NCBI GenBank assembly: GCA_015501585.1
Contig: JADNRY010000034.1
Coordinates: 310,001 to 374,000 of the forward strand
DNA length: 64,000 bases
Origin: Rhodocollybia butyracea
Lineage: Eukaryota; Basidiomycota; Agaricomycetes; Agaricales; Omphalotaceae
Direction: 5' to 3'
Numbering within the stretch: the first letter of the stretch is position 1; each line of letters begins with the position of its first letter. The position numbers and the translations under genes are program-made. Under the pieces are notes generated by a model. That model did no database searches, was not told where the DNA came from, and was given only the letters and a program-made list of their open reading frames with translations. Below are positions 11,862 through 21,751 of the stretch, piece by piece.

Positions 11862-12890
11862 ATGGGTCATCACCATAGTTCTCCAAAGAAGAATCACCTC
11901 GTTGGTGCCATCCAGGCTGGTAAAACAATCCCTGAAGCTGCTAAATTGACCGATATTCCCTTTGGCACTGCAAAAAAGATTTGGCAGAAATTTTCTAAAA
12001 CAGGATTGACTCATAGACAGGGACACAATGGGCGCTGGACAAAAGTGACCAATGTGACAAGGCAGCAGCTCATTGACACTGTTAAAAATAATTGTTGCAT
12101 GCCATTTGAAGAGATCGGAAGCCATGTTGAACCACAGCTTAGCGTGACAACAGTCAGGGACCATCTTGCCAAAGAAGGTTACCATCGACGTGTTGCTAGG
12201 AAAGTTCTGTACCTCACAGTGCTGCAGAAGAATAAAAGGAGAGCCTGGGCAAAGGAAAAAAAGGGTTAAGACTGGGAGAAGGTCATCTGGTCAGACAAAT
12301 GTTATGTTTATCTTGGTGATTCGCGTGGTCGAGTGTTTGTTACGCATTGTGCCGATGAAGAATACAAAGAAGACTGTTTAATTCCAACATTCAAACAGTC
12401 TAGCATTTGGGTTATGGTGTGGGGATGCATCATGAAGGGCAAGAAGGGGCCGTTGGTTGTCTTGGAGTACCCAGGAGGAAAGGGAGGCGGAATGAATGCA
12501 GTGCGGTACCAGGATCAAGTTCTGGGACCAGCTATGTTACCATTCCTGGAAGAACTGGAGTCAGAGAGAGGAGAAGTAGATTTCCAGCAGGATGGCGCAC
12601 CTACTCATACAACAAAATTGACACTCAATTGGCTCAAAGAGCGTAACATCCCAATCTTTTCCCACCCATCGTCTTCTCCTGATGTTAACCCTATCGAGCC
12701 GGTCTGGCACAAGCTCAAAACTTGTTTGAGGAAGCAGAGACACCAACCAACAGCCATGGATGGCCTAAAGAGTGCAGTAAAGGAGGTCTGGGATCAGATA
12801 GAGCTGGAAGATATTGATAAATATGTTGGGCATATGGACAGGATTGTCGAAGCAGTTTTGGAAGTTGAAGGAGGTCACACAAAATTTTGA
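11862..12890 (+). pseudogene. Tc1/mariner transposase with one in-frame stop
   Basis: A single continuous frame encodes a Tc1-type transposase of about 340 codons, broken only by TAA at 12267-12269. Order: N-terminal paired-like helix-turn-helix DNA-binding region (about codons 5-110), then the DDE catalytic core with first Asp in VIWSDKCYV (about 12291), second in FQQDGAPTHT (about 12592) and the Glu in DVNPIEPVWHKLK. I count 34 residues between the second Asp and the Glu, so it is DD34E. All catalytic residues are present. The enzyme would excise and reinsert DNA at TA sites in the nucleus. The single nonsense codon suggests recent inactivation. Confidence 0.9.
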
Positions 12891-13155
12891 ATAGCTGAAT
12901 GGGTAATATTGATGTATATAAACTTTCTGGAACAACCAAGGACTTGTAATGCAAGTACAAGGAGGAAAAGAGATAAAGTATGAACATGATAAAAAATGGG
13001 CAGGCATGCCAGACCATTTTTTTCCATGGTCACAAGTATACTCGGGTCAACTTAGGCTAACTTGAGTCAACTCAAAGTTGGGGCTTGAATAAGCCTTATA
13101 CTCAAGTCAACCTGAAGTTGGCATATGTGCCTAAGTCAACTCAGGTTAAGGCTTA
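12891..13155. repeat. Subterminal repeats downstream of the Tc1-type transposase
   Basis: From about 13030 the sequence holds several copies of ACTCAAGTCAACCTGAAGTT-like words in both orientations. The same words continue at 14376-14437 and 25521-25605 once the two younger insertions (13156-14373 and 14446-25512) are taken out. This supports the order of nesting. No gene seen. Confidence 0.6.
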
Positions 13156-14373
13156 GTCCTGCAACTTTTTCAGGGCGAAAATTTCGGGTGTCAAAATATT
13201 TTGGATAGGCAGAGCGCTCGGGATGGAGCACATAATATAATAACAAGTAACAATGTGTGATCAACTGTTATCCTTTCATCTTTCTTTCTTCTGCGAATTC
13301 AGTGGCACAATACACTCATTTTTTATCACTCGTTCACATCGCTATGGCACCGCATGCTAAATGGCTTGACCCGGATAAGGAAAGGCTTGTGAATTATGTG
13401 TATGATCATTGTTCAGAGCTTGGAGAGGGTGGCAATCTGACCAAACAGATGGTCAATGGACTAGCTGCTCATTTTGTTCAACCTCCGCCTGCTCAAGGTG
13501 GTCCAAAGACAGCTAGTTCATGTAAGACTCAGTGGCAAAAGGTGTGCTGGACTTTCCACTCAGTTACTGATTGTTATCTCAGCTTAAAAGGATCTGTGAA
13601 GCGCTTCGGGATGTCAAGGGACACACTTATCCTGGAGCTTCCGGATGGCCTTATGATGATGAGTTCGGCTTCCAGGTAACTCCTGACAATGCCGATGCTT
13701 GGGATTCATTCAAGACGGCTCATCCAATCTTTGCACCCTTTGCCAATGTAGGCTGGCCTCACTATGAGAAGATGGCTGAAATGTGTCCACAAGTTGCGAA
13801 GGGAGCTCATGTTCTCAACATTGCTAGCTCACTGTTCACTCAGTTGTCATCTGATGGTGATCTGTTGACTCTGAGTCAATCGCAATCGATGGATCCTTTT
13901 TCTCAGTCAACACAATCAGAATCCTCACAGACTACACCCACAGAATCATCTTCTCAGTTCATCAATGTTCCAGATGACTCTGATCATGAGTTAGATGAGT
14001 GTGTACCCCATGAAGCACCTCAATCAATCATCAAAGAGAACCTCAAACCGGTACGTGGTAATGCTTTCTCTGCATTGATTTTTTGGGTCTAATACTATTT
14101 TATAGACTCCATTCAAGCGAAACCTCGGTAAGCGCTCTGCTGATGACAGTGCAACTGCATCTGCCTCCAAGAAGTCTTGTTGTACCGCCCCTGATGCTTT
14201 GGCTGAGTTGGCTGCTTCCACTCGTCATGTCGGCGACTCGCTGAGAAGCTTCCTTGGCCCAAGCGTTGAGCCGTCTCCCAAGCGCGCAAACAGGCTTCCA
14301 TCATGCTCAAAGCATAGTGCTTAACTAAAATAATTTGATGCCTGAAATTTTCGCCCTGAAAAAGTTGCAGGAC
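13156..14373 (+). mobile_element. 1.2-kb TIR element carrying a Myb/SANT-like gene
   Basis: The ends are inverted repeats of about 48 bp beginning GTCCTGCAACTTTTTCAGGG, with about five mismatches. The dinucleotide TA flanks both sides (13154-13155 and 14374-14375); read one base wider, the ends are TTA...TAA. The only gene inside is the intact Myb/SANT-like CDS 13344-14324. No transposase is present. A TA duplication points to Tc1/mariner-like integration, while a lone Myb-like gene is more typical of PIF/Harbinger, so the superfamily is open. Confidence 0.75.
13344..14324 (+). CDS. Myb/SANT-like DNA-binding protein encoded by a transposon
   Basis: Three exons (13344-13541, 13583-14050, 14106-14324) with GT-AG introns of 41 and 55 nt give an intact protein of 294 residues. 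The N-terminus carries the Myb/SANT-like domain common in Agaricomycetes and in transposon accessory proteins: KWLDPDKERLVNYVYDH, then GGPKTASSCKTQWQK and a final Trp helix (SGWPYDDEFGF); GWPHYEKMAEMCP closes the domain. The middle is Ser/Gln/Thr-rich and acidic; the C-terminus is basic with KRNLGKRS. It starts at 13344 because upstream codons are not Myb-like and the ATG directly precedes the domain. Likely nuclear and able to bind its element's ends; that role is inferred. Confidence 0.8.
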
Positions 14374-14445
14374 TAACCCTAACTCAAGCCAACCTGAAGT
14401 TGGGGCTTGAATTGGTCTTATACTTAAGTCAGCTCAGGCTACTCA

Positions 14446-14806
14446 CACCTGTTAATCCCAAGTACCTATATATATAGAACCGATTGATCGGTTGATGTCC
14501 GCTATATATACATAGCATTTGGAGCTATGGCCTAGATATGCATAAACATGTTAAAGTACTACTAAGTTATAATAGCCAGTAAACTGAGGAATTTTGTACA
14601 CTGAGGCAGGTAAGAGGCTGGCCTGCCGGAGATGATGTCACCCAACACATGACCGGATAACCGGATGCTACTTTCCACTCGCTGACTGTTCCGGTTCCCG
14701 CTCATCATACTCCTCCCTGCCTGTCATCCCGCTTACCCGCTCATTGTCCCGCCTCCCGCCCATCGTCTGAGGCAACATTTCCGTTAAATGCATAATATAA
14801 TATATT
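14446..14806 (+). repeat. Left TIR of the KDZ transposon
   Basis: This is a 361-bp terminal inverted repeat, matching 25152-25512 in reverse complement along its whole length with roughly a dozen or more substitutions. Most differences are C/T or G/A, many at CpG (for example CCGCTTACCCGCTC against CCACTTACTCACTC). The outer end is CACCTGTTAATCCC; the inner end is the AT-rich word GCATAATATAATATATT. Confidence 0.92.
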
Positions 14807-15061
14807 AACTACTAACTGAATAAAGTATACAAGAAATAAATGACTACTTGTGCTGCGATACGAAAAGCGCCCATGACTGAAAAAAGCAAAGTCCGCTGGA
14901 AACAAAAATGACACGGCTAATTGTCGTCGAGCTCGTCCTCCTCGTCCTCCTCCTCCTTGCTCTCCTCGTCCTCACCACCCAAAGACGAAAGCCCTTTCCT
15001 TTCCTTTCCTTGTTTGTTGTCGCTTAGACGGTCCAGCCTGAGCAGCATCTTTGGCTGGATG

Positions 15062-17308
15062 CTATCTTTTCTTTGATGGCTTTGCATGTGTTCCACCAGC
15101 GTCGCTGCGCTGGTGGAACACATCTCTGTACTCCCGCTCGCTCATTTTCACCCAATACGCCATTCCAGATGACCAAGCTTCATAGAGAGAATCAAGCGCC
15201 TCTTTATTCTTGATTTCTCGTGGCGACTCCTTGGGAACCGACTCCGGCCATCCGACAATATCAATCTTGTACTTTGCGATGATTTTTGTGCTGTAGTTGG
15301 CGTAGTTCATGACAATACGATCTTCGCCTGTAATGTTACCTAGTGAAAAAAGGTCCATCAACTTGTTATTGACAACACTGCAAATAAGGAACTTACGGAG
15401 CCCCTCTAGAATGATTGCAATGGTTTGCTTGGCCTTCTCACTGTTCACGAGCTTCCGAGTGCCCACTAACATGGGATCACTAAGCACATAGTGTGAGCAA
15501 AAACTAAAAATACACACCTTTGTTATAAGTCGTAACAAAGCTCTCAAACATGAGTGCAATCTCGTACACTTCCTTCTTGAAATGGGTCCTGAAGAAATCC
15601 CATACTGGGCCACTGCCGATGACCATAGGCCTGATAGTTGTCTCAAACAATCCACAAGTGAAAATACCGAAACCTGACAGTTCCGTTGCTTCATGTAGGG
15701 ATTGAAACTAGAAACAGCAAACCATTAGTAGTGCATGTCGATTAGAAAGATGGGCCACATACATCTTGATTGAATTTATGCAGCAGCTTTGTGGCTCGGG
15801 ACGTCCCCACCTTATTAGATATCTTAGCCACATCCTTCTTTTGTTGCTGATACTCTGATAAATTCTCCATCAAGACCTCCAGCTTCTTCTTATCCTTTTT
15901 TGCTGCCATTAGACTCTTATCTCGTTTTGCTGCTCAACGAATTTCTGAGATGTGCAACCTGTCCCCCTTTGGCCGATCTATTCGATAATAACCACACATC
16001 AGTTCAATGATACAAGGTACGAAACAATGACAAAAAATTGAGCTCACCCGCATTGAGTTCTTGAGATTTGGCATGAACAATAGCGTCCCAAGCGCTATTT
16101 GATCTCTTCCTGAGATGATGCTGGGATGAACCCGCGAGTTTCTTGAATTTGCTGACACTCACATCATGCTCTTCGGCGAGAACCTCAATTAATTTCTCCT
16201 GTTCACTCTGGAACTTTGAGATTGGCTCATTGAGGCGCTTTCGCTTCAAGGCTGCAGTTGCCTTTCTCAAGGAACGCTCCCCTGCACCCAAACGAGAATG
16301 ACGTGAAGAACCTGCAGGTTCTGCTCTCTGTCCAGCGTCGGATACTTGTGCCTCATCATCAGTCCTGTTAGACGCGTCTTTCTCAGCAGTGTCCGACGCG
16401 TCATTCCCATTGACACCGCCAGATGTGTCTCCCAGGCGAGGCGTGGGCAAAGGGGCTGGTGTTCCTGGAGGCGAGAAAGGATTGTGGATTTGTGACTTGT
16501 GGGGAATAGATGAGGCTGCTGGGGGATGTTGAGTTCCGTTGAGGATATGGATGGTTTTTGGCATCTGAATAGGCGCATAGGAAGTGCTGACCACCTGAGT
16601 TGCAGGTGGAGTAGGAAGGTGAGTATGACTTTCGGAGGGGGGTTCAGGGTGTTTTGAAGCATTGACATTATTGCAGATGACCGTTTCCTTTCAGCTCAGT
16701 CGAGTAGGCCGTGTAGGAGCAGGACTGTGGACAGTGAAGCCAGCATTTGGACTAAGCTGAGCAGGAAACGGCATTGAATGATCAGTACACGCCAAGGAAT
16801 TGTGACCATGAGCTGAGCTGTTATATGCCGAGTTGCCGGAGATCGCAGAATTTGAAGCACCATTGGCTGCCTGATTTCCAAATCTAGGCGTATTAGTACC
16901 TGGGCTATGAACTGAGCTGGGTTGCGGAACCGGAAGACTACCAAAGAACCGTGGCGCAGCTGGTGCGGCTCTACGCGGATCGTTCTGCTCATTTTGCCCA
17001 AAATGGGACTTAGAGTAAACAGACGTCACAGGCCCATTGAAATATACAGGGGCTCCTTTAGGGTGGAATATTGGGGCTTGCTGCTGCATCCCTTGAGAGT
17101 TGGCAGGTCAATGAAAAGTAGGCTGGCCACTATATGTGGCAGCAGAGTGTGAAATTTCCGTCAAGCGGTGGATGGCAGGAGCGCCTGGGAGAAAGCGCGG
17201 CTGATTTTGATTATGAGGGGCATGATTATGGCCCTGCGGGTTCGACTGCCAATGAAAATTATTTTGTTGCGTAGGCTGGTGGAAAGGAAAATTTTTCTGT
17301 GAAGACAT
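15062..17308 (-). pseudogene. KDZ-associated protein with Pro/Asn/Gln-rich N-terminus, unknown function
   Basis: A multi-exon minus-strand gene begins at 17308 (MSSQKNFPFHQPTQQ). The first 200 codons are low complexity (Gln, Asn, Pro, Ser). A basic helical segment follows (LRKATAALKRKRLNEPISKF, then HHLRKRSNSAWDAIVHAKSQ), an exon starting DRPKGDRLHISEIR, a Lys-rich coiled coil, and a C-terminal domain ending IDIVGWPESVP...WSSGMAYWVKMSEREY and a basic tail. I recognise this as a repeated Agaricomycete family found with KDZ elements; no enzymatic motif is visible. The frame is broken by TGA at 15934-15936 inside the Lys-rich exon, where CGA (Arg) would restore it. Intron positions are approximate (for example about 15970-16045). 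Confidence 0.65.
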
Positions 17309-17562
17309 TTTTCTGGAGCCACAGGTGTATGATTTGTTGCTAACGCGAGGCGTTAAGCGCAGGTGCTCTCACGTGCAATTGGGTCCAAACAGAAGTCAAC
17401 CTTTCATATCTCTTCTCCCAACTCGGTGTCAATAACACAACAATGCCCAGTGAGCTCTTTTATGTTTCGTTGCACCCCAGACTCATTTCTCCTCTTGTTC
17501 TCCCCAGTTTACGATTTTACCAATTATAATAAAGAAAAAAACTCCACCTCCAACGCCATGAT

Positions 17563-18695
17563 CCATCCAAGCCCTTGCTGCAGCCAAAAAGGAGCGTGAG
17601 GTTTGAATGGCTTTGTTTAATAAGGATTCCGAAGGTACACGAATCTAAAAAGCCTATCAACTACACTAACCCAATCATAGATTTATTGGCTATCAATGCT
17701 GAGCTTGAAGATGCAGAAGGTGCCTATGCCAGCGCCACTGAATGGATCGAGGCACAACTCAGCTTGACCCAAGAGAACTTGAGTAAGCTAATATTCATCC
17801 TAGCGTCGACTTACAGACTAATTCCCTGCCCTTAGGCAAGCTATTGGTGACTCCCACTAGCTCACCTCCTTCCACCCCCTCTCGAAAGTCGACCCGTAAC
17901 CCCGCGCCTAATGTCGCACTTAATGCCTCCGATTATATCTCCAAGGCAACCGCTGAAAAGGCTGCCATTGATGTTCTCACTACACCACAACGTTCCAGCG
18001 TAATCGATACAGCCTCAGCCTCAGCCTTTAAGCCAGCAAAGCGCCAGACTGGGCTAATCCCCCCTACATCCGGCAACAGGACTAGCAACTCCTCCAGCAC
18101 TGCTTCTTCTCAGAACTGCTTTGCCTATATTCCTGGGGGAATTTATCAAGCGGTTGGAACGGGTCAAAATCGAACATTCCAACTCATCGATGGATTCCGA
18201 GCGCCTGTGATTCAGCCACCGAACATCAGCACATCTGACGGCGACAGGCTCTATGTGGTCTACTGGGGCCATGATAACATGGACCTGGTTACACGCAAGT
18301 GGCAAGGACAGGCCCGGTGCCACTGATGGTTTGACCGATGCCATTTACCGGCGTTTCCTTGGAACTGCTCTGGGTGAAGCCACTTACGAAGAGTGCTGCA
18401 CAACTGGAGTCCTTGCTGCGCTGAAGAACAAGATGGATAACGAGCATTTTTTAGTTATCAAGGGTGAGAACCCTGGCGTGTATGTTCGTCGGTAAGCCGT
18501 TGTTGTTGCTTCTACTAAAATATATATACTAATACATTGGCAGAACCGTCGTAAGCAAGGGTTTAAAGTGGCATGGTGGTGAGTTTCGTCCGCCTCATTG
18601 GAAATGCCAACGAAGCCCAAGCTCTTTTCAACCTCCTTGAGCGCGAGCGCTTCATTGTGCCACTCCCAGCTCATCTTTGTTGGAAAATCGCTTAA
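17563..18695 (+). pseudogene. KDZ-transposon cargo gene of unknown function, frameshifted
   Basis: Exons run from about 17563: helical text around LAINAELEDAEGAYASATEW, a clear intron (17781-17836 region, GTAAGC...CCTTAG), then KLLVTPTSSPPSTPSRKST, a Ser/Thr-rich linker, NCFAYIPGGIYQAVGTGQN, RLYVVYWGHDNMDLVTRKW, and after a frame change NEHFLVIKGENPGVYVRR. A further intron (about 18491-18541) leads to TVVSKGLKWHGG and, after another single-base frame change, NEAQALFNLLERERFIVPLP. The GxYxxW/Gly-rich pattern near the end resembles viroplasmin-like RNase H1 N-terminal domains, but the match is weak. Two frame breaks (near 18300 and 18575) suggest decay. Function not recognised. Confidence 0.5.
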
Positions 18696-19089
18696 ACAGT
18701 CGCCGCAAATTCAAGTGCTTCATTATCTCGCAAGTTGTATATACCTATGACGAATCTTTTGTACCATCCTTGCTCAAATCAAACAGTGTTTGTGTCTGAA
18801 TACTTGATCCTCATTTCAGTTGAAAATATGCGTAAGTTTTAATAAATTGAATCAAAGTTTGGTGAACAAGCAGCATAAGGGAGTATTGGTATGGGTTGGT
18901 TTAAAAGTATAGCCTGGGCTACTCCGTGTGTTCCCCGGCACCTTCTCCGATGGTGTAACAATGGCGGCGGTAAGGATAAAACCAGCTCGCTTCTTTATTT
19001 CCAGTCTTTTCAACGAACGCCCCGATGCGTTGATTCTGGGCCTTTCGGAGAATGTTGTGTGCGATTTCTAAAGGAATAATGAGAAATTA
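18696..19089. other. Non-coding stretch inside the KDZ transposon
   Basis: AT-rich spacer between a plus-strand and a minus-strand cargo gene. A short ORF at 18891-19079 has no recognisable feature. Nothing else seen. Confidence 0.4.
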
Positions 19090-19437
19090 TCAACGGATTG
19101 CTGCAATGACAAACCTGAGATACAAACTTGCAGCTGACTCATTTCTTTTCTCCTTCTTGGCTCTTTTTTCTTCCTCGCTCATTTCAGCCCTCTTCTTTGC
19201 CATACACGCAGCATTCTTTGACCAGTAAGCTTGGCCTTGCCTACAAATTTCTTCAGCCAAGCGAAAGAAGCACATATAAGGCCTGTACCTCTCACGATAA
19301 TGCTTCGAAGCCCACTCTCGTTTAAACTTGCGCTTTTTGATTTTGGCAGCCTGTTCCTCAGTGAGTTCAGAATTGTGAGCTTGTTTGCTAGCAGGCGGCG
19401 GCGAATTGTTGCGAAGGCAATGGTTGGTCCTAGCCAT
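19090..19437 (-). CDS. Small Lys/Arg-rich protein in the KDZ transposon
   Basis: This 115-residue ORF (MARTNHCLRNNSPPPAS...) is strongly basic, with a run of charged helical repeats (LTEEQAAKIKKRKFKREWAS, KKRAEMSEEEKRAKKEKR) typical of coiled-coil, nucleic-acid-binding proteins in basidiomycete mobile DNA. It lies downstream of the TET/JBP-like gene on the same strand, about 540 bp away. It could be an independent gene or a detached exon of a neighbour. No domain recognised. Confidence 0.4.
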   Translation of the reverse strand: MARTNHCLRNNSPPPASKQAHNSELTEEQAAKIKKRKFKREWASKHYRERYRPYMCFFRLAEEICRQGQAYWSKNAACMAKKRAEMSEEEKRAKKEKRNESAASLYLRFVIAAIR

Positions 19438-19977
19438 GACTTACAGTCAAGATGGTCACTCTTGAAAGGGTGGCTGAGCGTGAGAACCATCTTTTGAATA
19501 GGCATTTGGCGATAGTCTAAGTCCAAAATAATTCGTATTTTGTCTATTATGGCCCCAGTATCTACGTCCACACTCTCATAATTTTAGTTTGTCGATAATA
19601 GGTCTATATAAACAGTTTTCTACCTTTTTTTCATACGAAATTTCTGGTTACATGAAAGAATACAAAAAGCAAGCACGATCACTATACAGAAGTTAGATGG
19701 CTTTACGCCTGTGAGGAAGAATCACTTATCGTAAAATATCCGTTGCATCTCAAGCTCCAAAAGTTAGGGTACATGTATTGTACTATTAATTGTACCTCTA
19801 ACAGTTTTTTGAGATTTATTTAACAGCGTGAAGGCGTTCAAAGGTTGCTTCAAACCGCAAGGACTTATTTTATGTGTGCGTCACCAGTTCACATTTGACC
19901 GCATACACTAACTTTTTGAATCCCACTGTGATAAGTAATAAGTTTTTATTTATTGAGAGCAAGGTCATAGTACTACA
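19438..19977. other. Spacer downstream of the TET/JBP gene
   Basis: AT-rich, non-coding DNA inside the KDZ element. An overlapping minus-strand ORF (19179-19571) is an alternate frame of the Lys-rich gene and is not called. Likely holds the 3' UTR of the dioxygenase gene. Confidence 0.4.
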
Positions 19978-21676
19978 CTACTCGTCACATAACATCTTCA
20001 TACCTAACTTCCACAGGTCCTGCTTGTAAGCCCTCCAAGCTGCCAGCTCAGACAGGGAAGCCTTAGCGACAAATTCATTGTCATTCATAAAGTTATTAAA
20101 ATACCATTGTAAAATTCCAGCAGCGGTAAAGAACGTAACAGAGTGCCTGTGCTCATCAGACTGGATTGGAATATTCCCATGAACGACCGATGCAGAGGGT
20201 ACAATAATGCTAGCGCTGGGCAGAAACTCGACAACAATACCAAGACTCCAAAGAATAAGGTGACCCCCAAGCTTGGGGTTGAACTTTCCACCATTCCAGA
20301 TAGCGCAGCACAGAAAAAAGCCGTTCATTAAATCAATATGATTCCCTGTAGCGGCGTTGGTGAAATTATATTGAGAAGCGGCAAAGCAGGACCCAGGAAA
20401 GTTGTGCTTCAACTGCAGACCCGGTGTGTTCTGAAGTATACGGGTGAGGTTGGTGAGTAAACGGTGAACTTTTGGAAAGTAGGATTGTAGGCCCTCTAAG
20501 AACATTTTAGCTAAGCAGGATGAAAGAAAGGTGACGACGTATGGTCAACAAAACGCGCGACTTGCTGCACCTCCCGTGACTGCAAAATTTCTTCAACAAT
20601 TGGTTGGTTGTGCGCCGAAATGGAAAAGTTGGTCGGGTGGATCTGGCCCTGTCCGTGGCTATAACCGGATGCAATTGTATCATACGTCCCTCTGCAATTT
20701 GAGCGTCGGGGAAGCCGGAGGCGGGAGTGGACATCGCTCAAAAGGCTGTCAACCTTGTGCGTGAGTGACATCCAGATATCGCCATCACCTGGATGGCCGA
20801 GGAGGGCTGCGCAATTAACACCATTGGCAGCACGAATTAGACGGGAGCACCTGGTAAAATAAGAGTGAGTATATGGAGCGACATCACACAGGGATGGACT
20901 TACTTTGCATCCCAGGGCACAAGGCGTAAACCAGAGGTTTTCAAAACATCTGTAACGGACAGAATGGTGGGATAAGAAGCACACGATCGGCTACCCATCC
21001 AACCGCCTGGTCTGACGCTCTCAAGATATTCGGCAACAAGGGCCAACGCCTTTGTTGCATCACGTTTCTTGATGGCAACACCTTTCATGTAGACGCTGCT
21101 GGCAGCCTGAACAGCACCACGCTCCTCAGCGTGCCGATGGCGTGCACGGTGGTGGTCCTTGGCCTTCTTACGCTCCTTTGCTGATAGTGTCATGTCCGCA
21201 ACATAGGTGGATGGGACACGGCTAGGTGTACGGTTGGCGGGCAAGGCCACAAGTAGCTGGGACAAAGGGTTGAAGATACAGCTTTGAGCTAGGGTGAGAG
21301 ATGAGGCAGGAAGGACCTCGAAATCATCCTCTTCACCCGCTTCCCAGGCCTCTTCAGACCGGTTATAGCCGTCCTGAAGGAGCCTGCCACTGTCGACATC
21401 AGGAACAACAATGTCTTGACCACGCTGGGCATAGGGGTTGAATTCTCGATTACTATGTGACGTGGAAGGCTGATAGGAATAATCAATAAGAATTCGCTTT
21501 ATAAAGGGCATTTCTTGTAAATAAAAGGTGCATCTTCGGCATCCCACAGGATCGGGGTCACCTAACGACTGAAGAAGTTTAAGGGAAGGAAGTGGCTTAC
21601 CTGTGGTATTAATAACAGAAAGATCAAGCCCTGCCAGAAGATGTTTTGACTTGGGCATTGTGGCAGTATGAGACAT
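19978..21676 (-). CDS. TET/JBP-family 2-oxoglutarate/Fe(II) dioxygenase
   Basis: TET/JBP enzymes oxidise 5-methylcytosine (or thymine in JBP) in nuclear DNA with Fe(II), O2 and 2-oxoglutarate; KDZ-linked copies are known from Agaricomycetes. The catalytic core shows all key residues: HxD in TGNHIDLMN (His at 20338-20340, Asp at 20332-20334), distal His in SVVHGNIP (20179-20181), and the 2-oxoglutarate-binding Arg in DEHRHSV (20146-20148), within the fungal patterns GGHLILWSLGIVVEFLPSAS and FFTAAGILQWYFNNF. The N-terminus (from ATG 21676) is basic: AKERKKAKDHHRARHRHAEE. A 53-nt intron is clear at 20851-20903; a second is likely at about 21560-21600. Near 20525 the frame needs a one-base shift to pass from VARFVDHTSSP into LAKMFLEGLQSYFPK, so this copy may be slightly damaged. 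Activity and substrate are inferred from family. Confidence 0.85.
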
Positions 21677-21751
21677 GTAAATGAAGCGCCCAAGCTCAGA
21701 CCATTTATATCACATGACCATGACCCGAGCGCCAAAAGAGATATCGCAACG
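21677..21751. promoter_or_regulatory. Divergent promoter between TET/JBP and KDZ transposase genes
   Basis: The start codons of the two genes face away from each other with only about 75 bp between them; an alternative transposase ATG at 21668 would even overlap the dioxygenase start. Such a short spacer implies shared control of the two. No obvious TATA box was seen. Confidence 0.5.

Noticed and set aside
14917..15123. Acidic minus-strand ORF ending EEEDEEDELDDN
   Set aside because: Alternate frame beyond the stop of the KDZ cargo gene; could be its true tail after a frameshift, but this cannot be supported.
20511..20540. A 28-nt intron to join the two TET/JBP frames
   Set aside because: Too short for splicing and none of the GT-AG choices keeps an open frame; a single-base shift explains it better.
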